Assembly: GCF_963678635.1 (NCBI RefSeq)
Contig: NC_087069.1
Location: 35,503,959-35,567,958, forward strand
DNA: 64,000 nt
Direction: 5' to 3'
DNA from: Symsagittifera roscoffensis
Taxonomy: Eukaryota > Xenacoelomorpha > Acoela > Convolutidae
The notes under the pieces are model-generated. The model did not search any database. It was given only the letters and a program-made list of their open reading frames with translations, and had not been told where the DNA came from. The translations under genes were made by a program, and so were the position numbers. Of the stretch, positions 1 through 10,129 are shown piece by piece (position 1 is the first letter of the stretch; each line of letters opens with the position of its first letter).

Positions 1-1454
1 TTTAGTAGAGAAAAGTTTATGGATTTAGAAAAGTTTTGATCATTTTTTGGATTTTTTTTACTTGTTTCGAAAACTACACAGCCAATTCTGATAGAAAGAA
101 TTTACTTGAAAGAGATACTAGTAGTTTTCCACCTTAAATAAGCGGCTAATCCCCTAATTAAGCAGAGAAATCTAGGATTTCGCATAAAATCCATTTTTTT
201 GGAATTTTTAAATTTACGCATTTCCGTATCAGTACAGCATGATAAACTTAAAAAACAGGTATAAATAGCAACCGTGGCGCAAATACCAGGACTTGAGACT
301 CCAAATCAACAGGTCGGTGATTCACTGGTATATAGTGTTAGTAAAAATACAAGCGATTGTGAAACAGATGTGAGAAGGTTATACTTCGTAGAGCACTTTT
401 TTGCGTTTTCTTTGCTTGTGTTTGCGAAGCGCAGCTTCGCTTCTGTCATTTTTTCGGTTGAACTGGTTCAACTAGTATTATAGTAGTTTATTCCACCTAT
501 TTTGCGTAGATTAACGAGATATTTTCTTGTTTTTTTTTGGGTTTCTCTTATCGCTTAGAATTTTTAGTCAGCCTAAATGATTCCGACTCTTGGTTTGTTG
601 AATTGTTGAACTTATTTTTTATCGGTATAAGGATAAAAATTGATCATTCATGTTTTCATTAAATCAGGTCGGCCTGGTATGATTAGTGAAAACTTCAATG
701 TTTTTGATCGCTCAAATTTTTTTTGACATTTTCTTGTGACATTTTTGGTTTTCGGTTTAATTGACGTTATTGGCTTAGTGAACCCTTGCAAATAGTGAAA
801 GCTTGTTCAATGCTAGTGGCTGTTTGTCGTCTGTTTTTCAGAGATTAAACTTATACGTATTTCAAAAAATAATGATTTTTATGATGACCGTTTCCTTTGG
901 TGTTTTTGATGCTCGGAAAATATTCCATGATTTTTTTCTCGTATTTTGAGTTTTTCAAGTTTTTCTTTCCACTGAGTTATTTCCATCTCACCGAAAGTTT
1001 AGTAGCTTGCAATGATACGCTTTCTTTGTATCGCAAGTGATGCTGAGCTCTGCTTCGCCTCTGTGTTAGCTCTTCCCCCACCCCTATGCATGTATTAATT
1101 TTGACAATCATTTCTGTATAAAATATGCCTTTCAAAAATGTCAACAATTAATTGGGTTTTAATTTTCACGCGTTCGTTTTTCTATTACTCTTTCATATAA
1201 TACCTACATTAGAATGTTATTTAAATATCTGAAAATTGTTTAATTTTAATTTCTGAAAATTGTTTTAAACTAATGGAAATGTGACGGCCAGAATTTCTGA
1301 AAATTGAAATAGTTAACAAGATCCGATAAGCATTTTTTTTTCGGTTTAATTAATATCCAACAAAATTTAAACAGATCTTTTTTCATAGTTAACTTCGTTA
1401 GATTCTTCCTTAGCACATTTTTATCTGTTCATTATTTTCTTCGAAAATATTTTA
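1..1454. other. No gene seen; short GCGAAGC hairpin
   Basis: AT-rich sequence without a supportable gene. A perfect 7-bp stem (GCGAAGC, loop GCA, GCTTCGC) lies near 426-442, and a related word (GCTCTGCTTCGCCTCTGT) recurs near 1036-1056, so this is probably a small dispersed motif. A 69-codon open frame at 274-483 has no recognisable features and is probably chance. Confidence 0.4.
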
Positions 1455-1455
1455 G

Positions 1456-1687
1456 AAATTCGAGTGTTTTCGAAATGAGAACTATAGCTGAAATGGAGGC
1501 AGTTGGTCAAATGTTTCCTCCTAAATCGGATGAATATATCTGGGTGAACTTCAACGACATAGTTCTTACTGCGTCTGTGGAAGGATCAGACAAACCGCCT
1601 TTTATTCAATCGACATACATGGGGAGCCGCTCCACACTTGAAAAGGGCTCTTTTTTCATATACTGCAAAATTTATGATGTTTTATGA
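1456..1687 (+). CDS. C-type-lectin-like domain, middle exon (partial)
   Basis: Seen: an acceptor (ATATTTTAG, ending 1455) opens a frame that includes codons before the ATG at 1475. It reads SVFEM.TIAEMEAVGQMF, then SDEYIWVNFND. Known of the family: the C-type lectin fold has a helix with a conserved E (S..E...V) followed by a hydrophobic W-x-G/N-x-x-D strand, which this order matches. Inference: with the exon at 2630-2863, which has the last three canonical cysteines in order, this makes the C-terminal two thirds of one domain. Earlier exons (signal peptide, first cysteine) would lie left of the window. The frame runs to a stop at 1687, but the true exon end is uncertain because no strong donor is visible (TCT|GTGGAA near 1576 is weak). 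A secreted or membrane lectin is the likely role; the ligand is unknown. Confidence 0.45.
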
Positions 1688-1789
1688 AAATTCTTATTTG
1701 TTAAGCAATCTGTTGAAAGTCGTAGCGGGAAATTTCAATTTTCAGGTATTTTTTTCTCGCCCCGGTCCGAAATACTCTCCAGCTTTTTT

Positions 1790-2300
1790 GCCGGATTAAA
1801 AACCTGGCGCTCCAATACACTCCTGATTCAAATTATCCGGACAAAAGAATTAATATGGTGCAGAATTAAATTAGCAGAATTAATATGGTGAAATTTATTT
1901 TGGAAAACTCGAACCCAAAATTTTACTCCAAAAACGGGACATTTTGGGCTTTCGTATTCAATCAAAAATTACGCCAAAACTACCGGTTGAATGGTTGATA
2001 ATAATATATCGCAGTGAGACTCTTATATAGCCCAACAAAGCTTAAGTATGGTAACAGCTTCTCAGTTTTGCGTAAAAAGTTAACTATCATTTGATAGCTA
2101 AAAATGTCAATTTTACCTCATGAAGTACCAATTTTTTATTTAAAAACGGATTTTTGTATATGTTTTGCGCTAATTTTTGGAGATTATAACCTTCTTTAAC
2201 TCTGTTGTGCTACGTTAGAGGCCCACTTTGATATAATTAGGTTAGCGTTCGGCTCAGTAGTTTCGGCGTTGTCTTTGATCGAAAAAAGTCTTAAAATGAT
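1790..2300. repeat. Dispersed repeat (copy related to 61.6-62.25 kb)
   Basis: The words AATTAATATGGTGCA, GGGACATTTTGGGCTTT, ATTACGCC, ACTACCGGTTGAAT and ATAGCCCAACAAAGCTTA recur in the same order, with divergence, at 61711-61890. The second copy has inverted arms there (see the 61600-62250 entry), which suggests a non-autonomous DNA element. The GAATTAATATGGTG word is itself doubled at about 1849 and 1879. No coding capacity was seen. Confidence 0.5.
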
Positions 2301-2629
2301 CCATCATTAAAGGGTAAAGTTTTGGATCCGATATTTGCAAGATTATTTATCAAGATGTTAGTATTATCAGCAGATTATTATCACCATATTAATTCTGCTA
2401 AATGTTTGAGCTACGAAAGCTCTTATTTTTTTCTCTGCTGTGAAACATCGATTTTCAGTTTAGCCGTTGTTTTAAAAAAGTTACACAATATAAAGTTTGA
2501 AATTTAATTTGTAGCTTTACGCAATTGAAGATTCAAGAAAATTAAGAGACATTAGTTTGGAAAAAATGAATTCAATTTTGAATTTTTTTTTGCACAAAAA
2601 CCTACAAAAAACAAAAAAGAAGGAAAACG

Positions 2630-2863
2630 GGCCTGCGGCAGCTGCCGGATGACTTTTGGGATCCTTATCACCATATGACTGGCTCTGTTCGGCGTCGCAA
2701 TGAAGGAGAACACTGCGGTTTAATTCGAAAAATTCCCAAAAGTCGTTTTCATGACTGGTTTTGTGACGGAAAGCCGAACGTCCAGGTACCTAGGAGTCTG
2801 GTTTGTTCAATTGAAGCTACGACACTGACAGAACACATTGAAACTTTAGACGAAAGCGCGTGA
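2630..2863 (+). CDS. C-type-lectin-like domain, C-terminal exon
   Basis: Seen: a frame open through the ATG at 2675 reads LPDDFWDPYHHM, then RRNEGEHC, then FHDWFC, then SLVCSIE, and ends at the TGA of 2861-2863 with a 15-residue tail. Known of the family: the second half of a C-type lectin domain has W/P-rich loops, an E-x-C, a W-x-D-x-x-C and a final F/V-x-C-E. The three cysteines (EHC, WFC, LVC) and the tryptophans fit in order and roughly in spacing. Inference: this is the last exon of the same gene as the exon at 1456. The 5' border is not sharp: the nearest AG dinucleotides (about 2619-2623) sit in a purine run with the pyrimidine tract 25 bases further up. No EPN/QPD sugar-binding triplet is visible, so calcium-dependent sugar binding cannot be claimed. 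Confidence 0.5.
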   Translation, partial: GLRQLPDDFWDPYHHMTGSVRRRNEGEHCGLIRKIPKSRFHDWFCDGKPNVQVPRSLVCSIEATTLTEHIETLDESA

Positions 2864-3214
2864 TCTGCCCGGAACCCGATTGATAGTCTACAATCAACAG
2901 ATTGAAAACAGAATGTCTAGAAATTTAGTTGGGCTGGGTAAATCTGTTGGGCTGGGATAATAATCGATTTTGTTAAGTTGAATAGCTTGAAAGGATTTTT
3001 TGAATATCAAACTTTGAGCGAATCAGTTCAGCAAAAAAAAACATCTATCAATGGCTTTAATAAATTGTTTCCAGTATAGGTTCACATTGATAAATATAAT
3101 TTTTATAAATGACCTTTTGAAAGAACCCAATCTGGGAGATTGTCCTTAGATGATTTCTGCCTGTTTTCAGACGTCTCTGAAATGGCTTCGAGAAAGACAT
3201 GAAACAATTTTGAC

Positions 3215-3437
3215 AATTTCGGAAATTGTTGACGAAAAATTGCGTTTTTTGCGAGCGCCCCTCTCCAAAATTAGTATGTGTGGGCGCCAAAGGCGCCTCT
3301 AGAAAAGTTTTACGATTGGTCGGCTGAAAATGGATGTCATAAAATAGTATTAAAGGGGGACCTTTGGTCGATGAGGGGGTCGAATCCATGAGAGAAGGGA
3401 AATCATACGCTGCCCCCCCCCCCCTAAATCTTCCCCT
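3215..3437 (+). mobile_element. hAT-like MITE fragment, family R1
   Basis: Shares with 45512-45880, 46917-47312 (inverted) and 62345-62790 an ordered set of words: CGTTTTTT, G.GCGC.CCC, AAAATTAGTA, TTGGCGC.A, GGCGCCT, a GGATATC/GGATGTC plus ATAAAATAG block, GACC.TTTGG, GGGTCGAATCCATGAGAG and a poly-C tail with CCTAAATC. Better-preserved members begin CAGGGGCGGATCTAGG and end with its complement, a terminal repeat typical of small non-autonomous DNA transposons in invertebrates. This copy is 5'-truncated or badly diverged. Confidence 0.55.
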
Positions 3438-5891
3438 GTCGGCGCGTAATATGACGAAATAATGAATGTCTTCAGTTTTAAATGTTTGCTTATTTGATAT
3501 GGCCTCATTGTAATAAAAAGTACTTAATAACCTAAGTTTTGGGCCTTAGTCATTCTTTTGATCATTTAATAAAAATTAATAAGGAATTGAATTGGAATTG
3601 AAGCAAAAGTTTTTCGAAAAAAAAAATGAAACTGTTTTTTTTTCAACTTGTACAAAGCGTTTTCCTACTGGTTACCTAACTTTTAAGCAGTTGCTAATTT
3701 GCTTCTAATCGGAGCATAAATGGAACTATTATGAGCTACAAAGCATTACATCATGGCTAACAGCCCTCAATTTTGGCTAGACTGGTCTTCAGTTCTGGCT
3801 GGGGTCTAAGTAATGCTTTCGAACGAAGGTTTGGCTAGATGCCACATCCGTTGACCCAGTTTCGACTAATTAGGACAATCGTCTGGCTGATTATAGGTCT
3901 CGTTTGGTTTACTGTGGCGTAAGACGGCTTAACGAGGTTTCCGGCTAAAATAGACTGTTTTTCGTTCGGATACATTAATGGGCTTTTGTCCGGGCGCAAC
4001 TTCGTCGGGGCACAGTTTCGTCCAGATAAAACTTCGTCCAGATCGAATGACGCCCGAGTAGTTCGTTTTGCATCCGGATAAAACTTTGTCCCGGTCGGCG
4101 GACCAAGTTATCTGCCGCTCGGTTACGGCTCGGTTTTTTCGCTTTTGTTTGTAGAAAAAGTCGTGTAAATTCACAGATATTTGTTGGTAAAAGTAAAAGT
4201 AATCAACCAGTTTGGGTCAGCTTTAGACTATGAACGATACGTGGTGGAAACCTATTAAATTCACAGCAAGAAACATCAATTAGCTTTTTGTTACTTTTTT
4301 ACTTTTGTATTCATCTCCGCACAAAGATTTACCACAAACCAAAATGTTAGAGAATTACACGTAAAAAATGAAAGGGCGCTGCCCGGTTAACTTCATACAA
4401 AAAATGCTAGTCACACAATTTCATGTAAAAAGCTCCTTAAAAGTTCTATTTATTCTCATAGTATGACCTTAGTCGTGAAGTTAAAAAGATGTCAAAATGC
4501 TTATCACAAAGTTTCGTAGAATAGCTAAAATTTCAATCGTAGGGTTATGTACCTTTTTCTAGACGTATGAGTATCCTAATCCCTAGTTTGCAATTGTAAT
4601 TCGATTTTTTCAACCCGTGGTATTTTGCTGAGCTAACATTACATTACAGAATTAAATCACTAATATGTAACTATCTGCTCAAAAAGGACGTCAACAAAAA
4701 GATGTGATTTTCTGAACAAAAATCATGGATTAAACTTTAAAATACTTGAAGCATTACGAGGCCAAACTGTGCATTCTCTGCATTGTAAGCGGAATTCGCA
4801 ACAGGCAAAAATCAGATTTGTCGCGTAATCCGCAACGTTGCTACTTTTCTTTGATCTTCGTATGAGACTTCAATGAGATTCCTCGTAATTAGACTTCAAA
4901 AAAATTCAAACAATAAATTCTTAGCCAGAAAATTTTGAAAATTTTGAATAATATAATTGGCAATTAATTCATAAAACGGAATAAATTCAAAAACAAACTA
5001 CCAAAGTCCACCGCAACCAACCCAAATTGACCAAAGGCAGCCAACGTTGGTCAAGATCAACAAAAACTGCCAAAGTTGACAGGGGACGTTAAGAGCATTT
5101 TCGACCGACTGTGTCCAGAGAGGGTTAATGTCGACCCTTCGTGTGATTCATGTAACCGCAACCTCACCCTGGGTCAAAAAATTACTTAGATGAGCCCTCT
5201 TTAATAAATTGATGTTACAATTTGAGAAACTTGCCATGAGAAAGAACCATTTCAGTACATCAAAACGCCCTCTTATCTGAATTATTCTTCAGTTCTGTTT
5301 AACTGCTTCTGACAGAAATAAAGGTCACGACCTTCTTTTCAAGTTCCTCTGTGAAAAGTCGCTCAAGGTTGTCGGACGCTTTAAACAACAATTTATCTTC
5401 ATCTTTATCGCCAACACCATCATACTGCCCGCCTGACTTATGATCCTAATCCGTTACAGGAATGTTGTAAGTCTATCACGCGATGGCTATGTTTATAACA
5501 ACCTTGGTTTATAATAAAGTAAAAGTCAAGGTCAGATATTTATATCACGCCAGGTGGGAGAGTTTGTAATCTATTTGTACTAACCGATCAGTCAAGTTTG
5601 ATGAACAAGAGTTTGTTTGCTTATCTGAAAACTTTGTAATCTATGTTTGGAATGAAGTAGTTGACTTTGGAAACGTTCTTTGTAAAATCACTTTTAAAGC
5701 AAACTTGCTTCTCAATAGTTGATAGTAATTGACTAGTAAAAAAATTAGAATAGTAATTTAAGTTACAAAAGTAGCAGAAATAGAATAGATCTCCAATTTC
5801 TAATATTGAATAGATTTAATATCGAACTTTTAAACTTCAAAAAAGTTGCAATAATTTCGAAGCACACAGAATAAATATTCAATTTGAAACT
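3438..5891. other. Intergenic; MITE fragment at 4755-4880
   Basis: No gene is supported. At 3950-4110 there are loose repeats of a (CG)TCCGGATAAAACTTCGTC-like word. At 4372-4440 lies a fragment of the short foldback family (AAAATGCTAGTCACACAATTTC). At 4755-4880 sits a left-end fragment of the GGAATCCGC MITE (TTACGAGGCCAAACTGT start, then CGCAACAGGC and TTGCTACTTT) that is intact at 34818-35417. About 500 bases upstream of the phosphatase start hold no clear TATA or initiator motif that could be called with confidence. Confidence 0.4.
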
Positions 5892-6032
5892 ATGCCTGTT
5901 CCTTCTAACGTTCAAAGCGCAATCATCAGCATCAAGCAATCACTGAAAGGTAACGTGTTAAAAAAACTCATGATGAGCTTTTTCAAAAAGGAGAAGAAAC
6001 TTATTGTTTTATTGGTTCGGATAGCACGTAAA
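5892..6032 (+). CDS. Trehalose phosphatase exon 1 (start codon)
   Basis: Encodes 47 residues from ATG 5892, ending ARK before the donor AAA|GTAAGT. It is lysine-rich and hydrophobic near the end (LIVLLVRI) and matches no domain. The length is divisible by three and the next in-frame acceptor (CTGTTTTAG at 6190) keeps the frame, which supports the join. An upstream non-coding exon cannot be excluded. Confidence 0.65.
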
Positions 6033-9000
6033 GTAAGTGTTTTTGCTGAATTTCAAGTTTCCTTGAAATACACCAAAGATCAAAGATATGCTAAAAATTC
6101 AATACAGTTCGGAATAATTGTAGATTTTGGATTCAAGAATCAGATAAAGTCAAACCAACCTCAACAATTAGCTTCCAAAAACTGTTTTAGCGGCCTTTAT
6201 TTAATCAATCATGCCAATTGTTTTTTTTCATGGTTAAAGGGAAGCAACTGGTTCTGTTCCTGGACTATGATGGGACTCTGGCAGAGATTCAGAGTGAGCC
6301 AGACAACACCTACATGAGCAAAGACATGAAGAGAGTACTAACCGATGTCAGCTGTCTAGAGGTGAGCAGAAATAAAATCTGGATCGCTTTAATATCTTCT
6401 TTTCCCCCAGTCCCCAATCCCAAACCTTACCTGATCACCCTACTGTTCTCATTTCCCTAGAACTAACCTTCAACCGTAAAAAGATCAAGAAAAGAAGGAA
6501 TTTTTGAGACCCAATGAAGAAATATCAAAATATCGAAATGTAATGACATACATGTTCAGATGAGCTTTACATCAATGCCTGCCCATCAGTTTGTTACTAG
6601 TGAGTTTTCAGCTAATTACACCATTGTTCAAGGTTGAAATTGCAATTAGGAGCAAGGTATTTTCAGGATGTAATTGTGGTTCCGATCAGTGGCCGCAAAA
6701 CAGAAGACCTCCGCGACCGAATCGGCATCAAAGACATAGTCTACAGTGGCAATCATGGACTGGAAATGAGTGGTCTGGATAGACCGCAGCAGAGTGGGGG
6801 GAAGCCGGGCAAAATGGAGTACAATTTAAATGAGGAAGAATTGAGCAAGTTGAGAGGAGGCATTAAGAGTATAGTGACGGAGATGAAAGAGAAGAAATTG
6901 GGAAAAGAGGTAAAGAATAATGACCCTCTTAATGAAACTATCAAAACGAATGCCATTAGAAAAAAGACATGTACAAGTGTCTGATCCGAAGGAAGCGACA
7001 AAATTGTTTTCTAAAAATTAAACTAAATCACAATCAAAGTTTGTCTAGTGTGGTTACAATAAAAAGTGGAAAAATTAAAAAGATTATAACCCTAATTGAG
7101 ATTAAAAAACAAGACTAGGGAAATTTTAGATGTTTTAAGTTTTATTTTTTGTTTCAGGTGGGTGGGAACATAGAGGACAAGGACACAGCCATGACGTGGC
7201 ACTTCTTCAATGTGCCCCCCAATGATGTGGAGCAGACTGTGCAGAGGGCGTGCTCTATTGTGAAGAAGAACGGGCTGCCTGTGTTCGACGGAGAGGGGTG
7301 CATCGAGGTAGATACTAACTACTGTCACTTATACTTCTCAACTAATACAGAAATACAGTAGTATTAGTATTTTTAAAATATAGTGTAGTTTAATAATACT
7401 AGTAGTTAAAAAATTATTAGTTTTATAATACTATACTAATAATGAAAAATAAATTGATAGTTTCAAATCATAAAAACAACAAAATGATAAAATGATCAAT
7501 ATAAAAAATAAAATAATGTAATTAAAAGACAAATAGTCTTCATTTTAACACCTGTATATCATTATTGATTTTTAGTGAAGACCATTTCGAATCATTAGAG
7601 CGTTAGCCTGAGAGATCGTCACCAGACCTTTGGGTTCGTTTTCAGTGGTCTCTAGTTGTTTCTTTTTTCATATATCGAGAAAAAATTGAGAGTAAATAAT
7701 ACAGCCAAAATATAAACCAACCGAAAATGCGCGGAGTATATAAGCCGGCCAAAAAGTTACATCATATGGATGAAATTTGCATAACTTTCGTTACACCACT
7801 TACGTATTTTTGGCTAGTTGATACTTCGACTGGCTTACATACCACCAAAAAATAACTGGAAAAGCAAAATCAAAAAGCTCTAAAATTTAAGATAACTGCA
7901 TCCACAAACTTAAAAACAGAAGTTTCCACTATATTTTGTTGAATTGTTTCATATTTTGCTTCACTTGGTTATTGAATTTACGAAAATAACAGTGAAATCT
8001 TAGAATTGCTCTGCGGAAAACTCCTTTATGATCTGTGGAAAGCTCAATATCTGTGGAAAATTCGAAATTGCATATTTTTTTATCTGTTAAATTTGAATTT
8101 GATGGTGTTTTCATTTTAATTCTGAAACATTTCTAATTTTCTGGAAAAAATAAAACTAACCTAAAACAATAGTCACAAAATTTTTTTTCCACTTGTGGAG
8201 TTTTTAAAACACTTCCTGACATAGAACCGCTTTGAAGACGAAGCGCACAAAATGATGGAAAATCTGGACATTGCCTTGTACAATTTTTCTACTCAAAAGA
8301 TATGGACATTAGATATGGACATTACAAGAACTTTATAAAACATTATAAGAACACGCCACGTTGATTGCAAACAAACCGGTGCATGATTGAAAAAACTTTG
8401 ATCAAATATGCAAAACTCAGCTTCTTAATGGATGAATTCATTTATTTGGTTTGATAATAGATTTCAATTAGAGGGCGTAATTTAGATCAAATAACAATTT
8501 CAATGACCGCAAACGAAATGTCATTAAATTGTTTGTTCTTGAATTTGAATTTTATTATTAGATTTGATCAAACCAGTAGGATTTGATATCAAACAAGAAC
8601 TCAGATGACCTTTCGGTAAAGCTTTATTGAAAGTTTTTAGTTTGTTCACAAATAATGTAATCTAAATTGTAGTTTGTTCACAAATAATGTGTTTTGAAAG
8701 TCAAAGCTGGATCAGAATTAATTTTGAGTCCAGAAAATGGTTTAAAAGTCGTACTGGGTTGTATGTTGAAAATATCTTCTAAACAATTGAAAAGCACTGC
8801 AAATATTGCTCCTTTGTTTTCTTGGAAAATATATAGAATGATATGTTAATTAATTCATTATAATGATGAAACAACTTATTCAAGCTCTGAACAACCTAAA
8901 GAAGTGTACTTATTTTTTTCATTGCCAATTCTTGTTTTTAGTTTTAAATGTATTCTCGATTGGTCGGTGATGCAGTCTAAAAAATACTCAGAAAAACTCA

Positions 9001-9314
9001 TGTTCTTTCAGGTGAGGCATCCTAAGATCACTAAGGGTTACGCCATGAAGAAAATCCTCCGGGAAAAACTAGGCGAAAACTGGCACGAAACCCACAGTGC
9101 AATCTTCATCGGAGACAGCTCCACTGACGAAGAAGGATTCGCAACTCTTCTAGAAGATTCCGGCTTCCGAAGTGATTGCGTCACTTTCATTAAAATCCAA
9201 ACGGACAACTCGAAGCCGACGCGCGGAAAGCATATCTTCAGTGGCCCTGATGATGTTTACACACTTTTGTGCGAGTTGAACAATTACTATTTGCATTCGG
9301 CTATTGTGAATTAG
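5892..9314 (+). CDS. Trehalose-6-phosphate phosphatase (OtsB-type, HAD superfamily), five exons
   Basis: Removes phosphate from trehalose 6-phosphate to give trehalose, the last step of trehalose synthesis in the cytosol. Exons read as 5892-6032, 6191-6361, 6667-6909, 7158-7307 and 9012-9314. All joins are GT..AG and all introns are phase 0, giving 335 residues. HAD motifs in order: LFLDYDGTLA (nucleophile D72, acid D74), SGR at 112-114, NHG at 133-135, a cap segment with E191-D-K193 and H200, the motif III lysine K243-G, and motif IV GDSSTDEE with D270 and D274. The length fits a single-domain phosphatase; no synthase domain is seen. Odd: the second residue of the usual GDD motif is Ser, although both metal-binding acids remain. 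The exon 1 to exon 2 join is the least certain because residues 1-60 lie outside the conserved domain. TPP family identity is near certain; no standard gene name is given because animal naming varies. Confidence 0.88.
6191..6361 (+). CDS. Trehalose phosphatase exon 2 (HAD motif I)
   Basis: Encodes residues 48-104 including the catalytic LFLDYDGTLAEI. The start is chosen at the acceptor CTGTTTTAG because it is phase 0 with exon 1; a second AG at 6238-6239 (GGTTAAAG) would break the frame. It ends with the donor GAG|GTGAGC. The YDG loop holds the aspartyl nucleophile (D72) and the acid/base (D74). Confidence 0.82.
6667..6909 (+). CDS. Trehalose phosphatase exon 3 (SGR and NHG motifs)
   Basis: Encodes residues 105-185 after the acceptor TATTTTCAG. 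It carries VVPISGRK (HAD motif II serine, S112) and YSGNHGLEMSG, both hallmark TPP segments. The second half is a charged stretch (NEEELSKLR, EMKEKKLGKE) expected of the cap-domain helix. It ends at GAG|GTAAAG, phase 0. Confidence 0.85.
7158..7307 (+). CDS. Trehalose phosphatase exon 4 (cap domain)
   Basis: Encodes residues 186-235 after the acceptor TTTGTTTCAG. It contains NIEDKDTAMTWHF, the cap segment that contacts substrate in this family (E191, K193, H200). It ends with DGEGCIE just before the donor GAG|GTAGAT. The exon is noticeably GC-richer than its introns. The next exon resumes at VRHPKITKG, the expected continuation. Confidence 0.85.
7308..9011 (+). other. Phosphatase intron 4 (1.7 kb)
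   Basis: The largest intron of the gene. It holds a tRNA-like remnant (about 7577-7653) and a short direct duplication of TAGTTTGTTCACAAATAATGT (about 8638-8690). Nothing else that could be named was seen. Confidence 0.6.
7577..7653 (+). other. tRNA-like remnant (possible SINE head)
   Basis: A tRNA-length segment begins GAAGACCA and ends TGGTCTC, so its ends can pair. It contains ATTAGAGCGTTAGCCTGAG, which resembles a D-arm/A-box, and GGGTTCGTTTTC, which resembles a T-arm/B-box. The arms are imperfect (B-box GGTTCGTTTTC instead of GGTTCGANTCC), so it is probably not a working tRNA. No anticodon can be assigned reliably. Confidence 0.25.
9012..9314 (+). CDS. Trehalose phosphatase exon 5 (KG and motif IV, stop)
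   Basis: Encodes residues 236-335 after the acceptor TGTTCTTTCAG. It holds VRHPKITKGYAM (motif III lysine K243) and IFIGDSSTDEEGF (motif IV aspartates D270 and D274). The C-terminal HIFSGPDDVYTLLCEL corresponds to the usual V..FL..L end of TPP domains. Stop TAG at 9312-9314. No clear AATAAA is seen within 100 bases; GAAATAAAG at about 9766 is the nearest. Confidence 0.85.
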   Translation: MRHPKITKGYAMKKILREKLGENWHETHSAIFIGDSSTDEEGFATLLEDSGFRSDCVTFIKIQTDNSKPTRGKHIFSGPDDVYTLLCELNNYYLHSAIVN

Positions 9315-9527
9315 GCTTGAAACTAGATTTATCCATCTTTTGTTGTAAATGTTACATGTAGTACATTACTTTTTGATAATTTAATAGTTTTAGCTAGCTA
9401 TAGTTATTGTTTGATGCTTTAGGTTTCGTATAAAATTTAAAGGTTTCCGATTCAATTGTTTTCAAAACAATAATCAAGTTACATGATTGAAGTCTTTGAC
9501 TTTTCCCGTACCTAGTAAATTTTGTAA

Positions 9528-9790
9528 ATCAGATCTGAAATAATCTTTTTCAGATCTAAATTTCAGATCTGAAGTAGGTTATGAAATGTTTAAATAACGC
9601 TGGGATACTTTAAGGATTGGTTGATTTCTGATCTGAAACTTTGTTTTTCAAGGTTATTTCATAGCTGAATTTTTTTTTTTCAGATCCAAATTTCAGATCT
9701 GAAATTTCAAAATTCTTATCGAGAAAGTTAATTACGAATTTCAGATCTGAGAATCAACTTATATAGGAAATAAAGAAACTCAGATCTTGC
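9528..9790. repeat. Cluster of TTCAGATCTGAA palindromes
   Basis: The 12-bp palindrome TTCAGATCTGAA occurs exactly at about 9562 and 9692. Near matches stand at about 9528, 9549, 9630, 9680, 9739 and 9779. A composite of about 28 bp (poly-T, CAGATC, AAATTTCAGATCTGAA) is repeated at 9547 and 9677. The cluster begins about 210 bases after the phosphatase stop. It could be a protein-binding cluster or a decayed local duplication. Confidence 0.6.
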
Positions 9791-9850
9791 ACAGAAAATC
9801 CCCAGGATACGGGTTTGGAATTTAACTAAATAACTGTTTAGTTAGGCATG

Positions 9851-9916
9851 AGTGGTGTTGGGTTTTCCGATTTTTAAAAATATTGCAGAATTTTTTCTCA
9901 ATTTTTTTAAATCAGT
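9851..9916 (+). repeat. 65-bp direct repeat, left copy
   Basis: Begins TGGTGTTGGGTTTTCCGAT and ends TTTAAATCAGTA. It is repeated almost perfectly at 10539-10604, so the two copies bracket the LTR-like fragment at 10130-10520. Confidence 0.75.
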
Positions 9917-10129
9917 ATAATAGGAAAAAGAAAATTGTTTCCACAAAAATCAGGTGTGTAAAACACCTTTTCAACATTTTGAGCAATGCATAATTATCAT
10001 TCAAAAATTTTGTCGTAATCGCTGCTTTTTTCTACATTTTACTCTAAACTTGTAAATGTTTCAGCCTAAATGTAAAATAATGCAAAAATATACTTTCAAT
10101 TGACTGAACTTTTATTTGAAATAGGCTAA

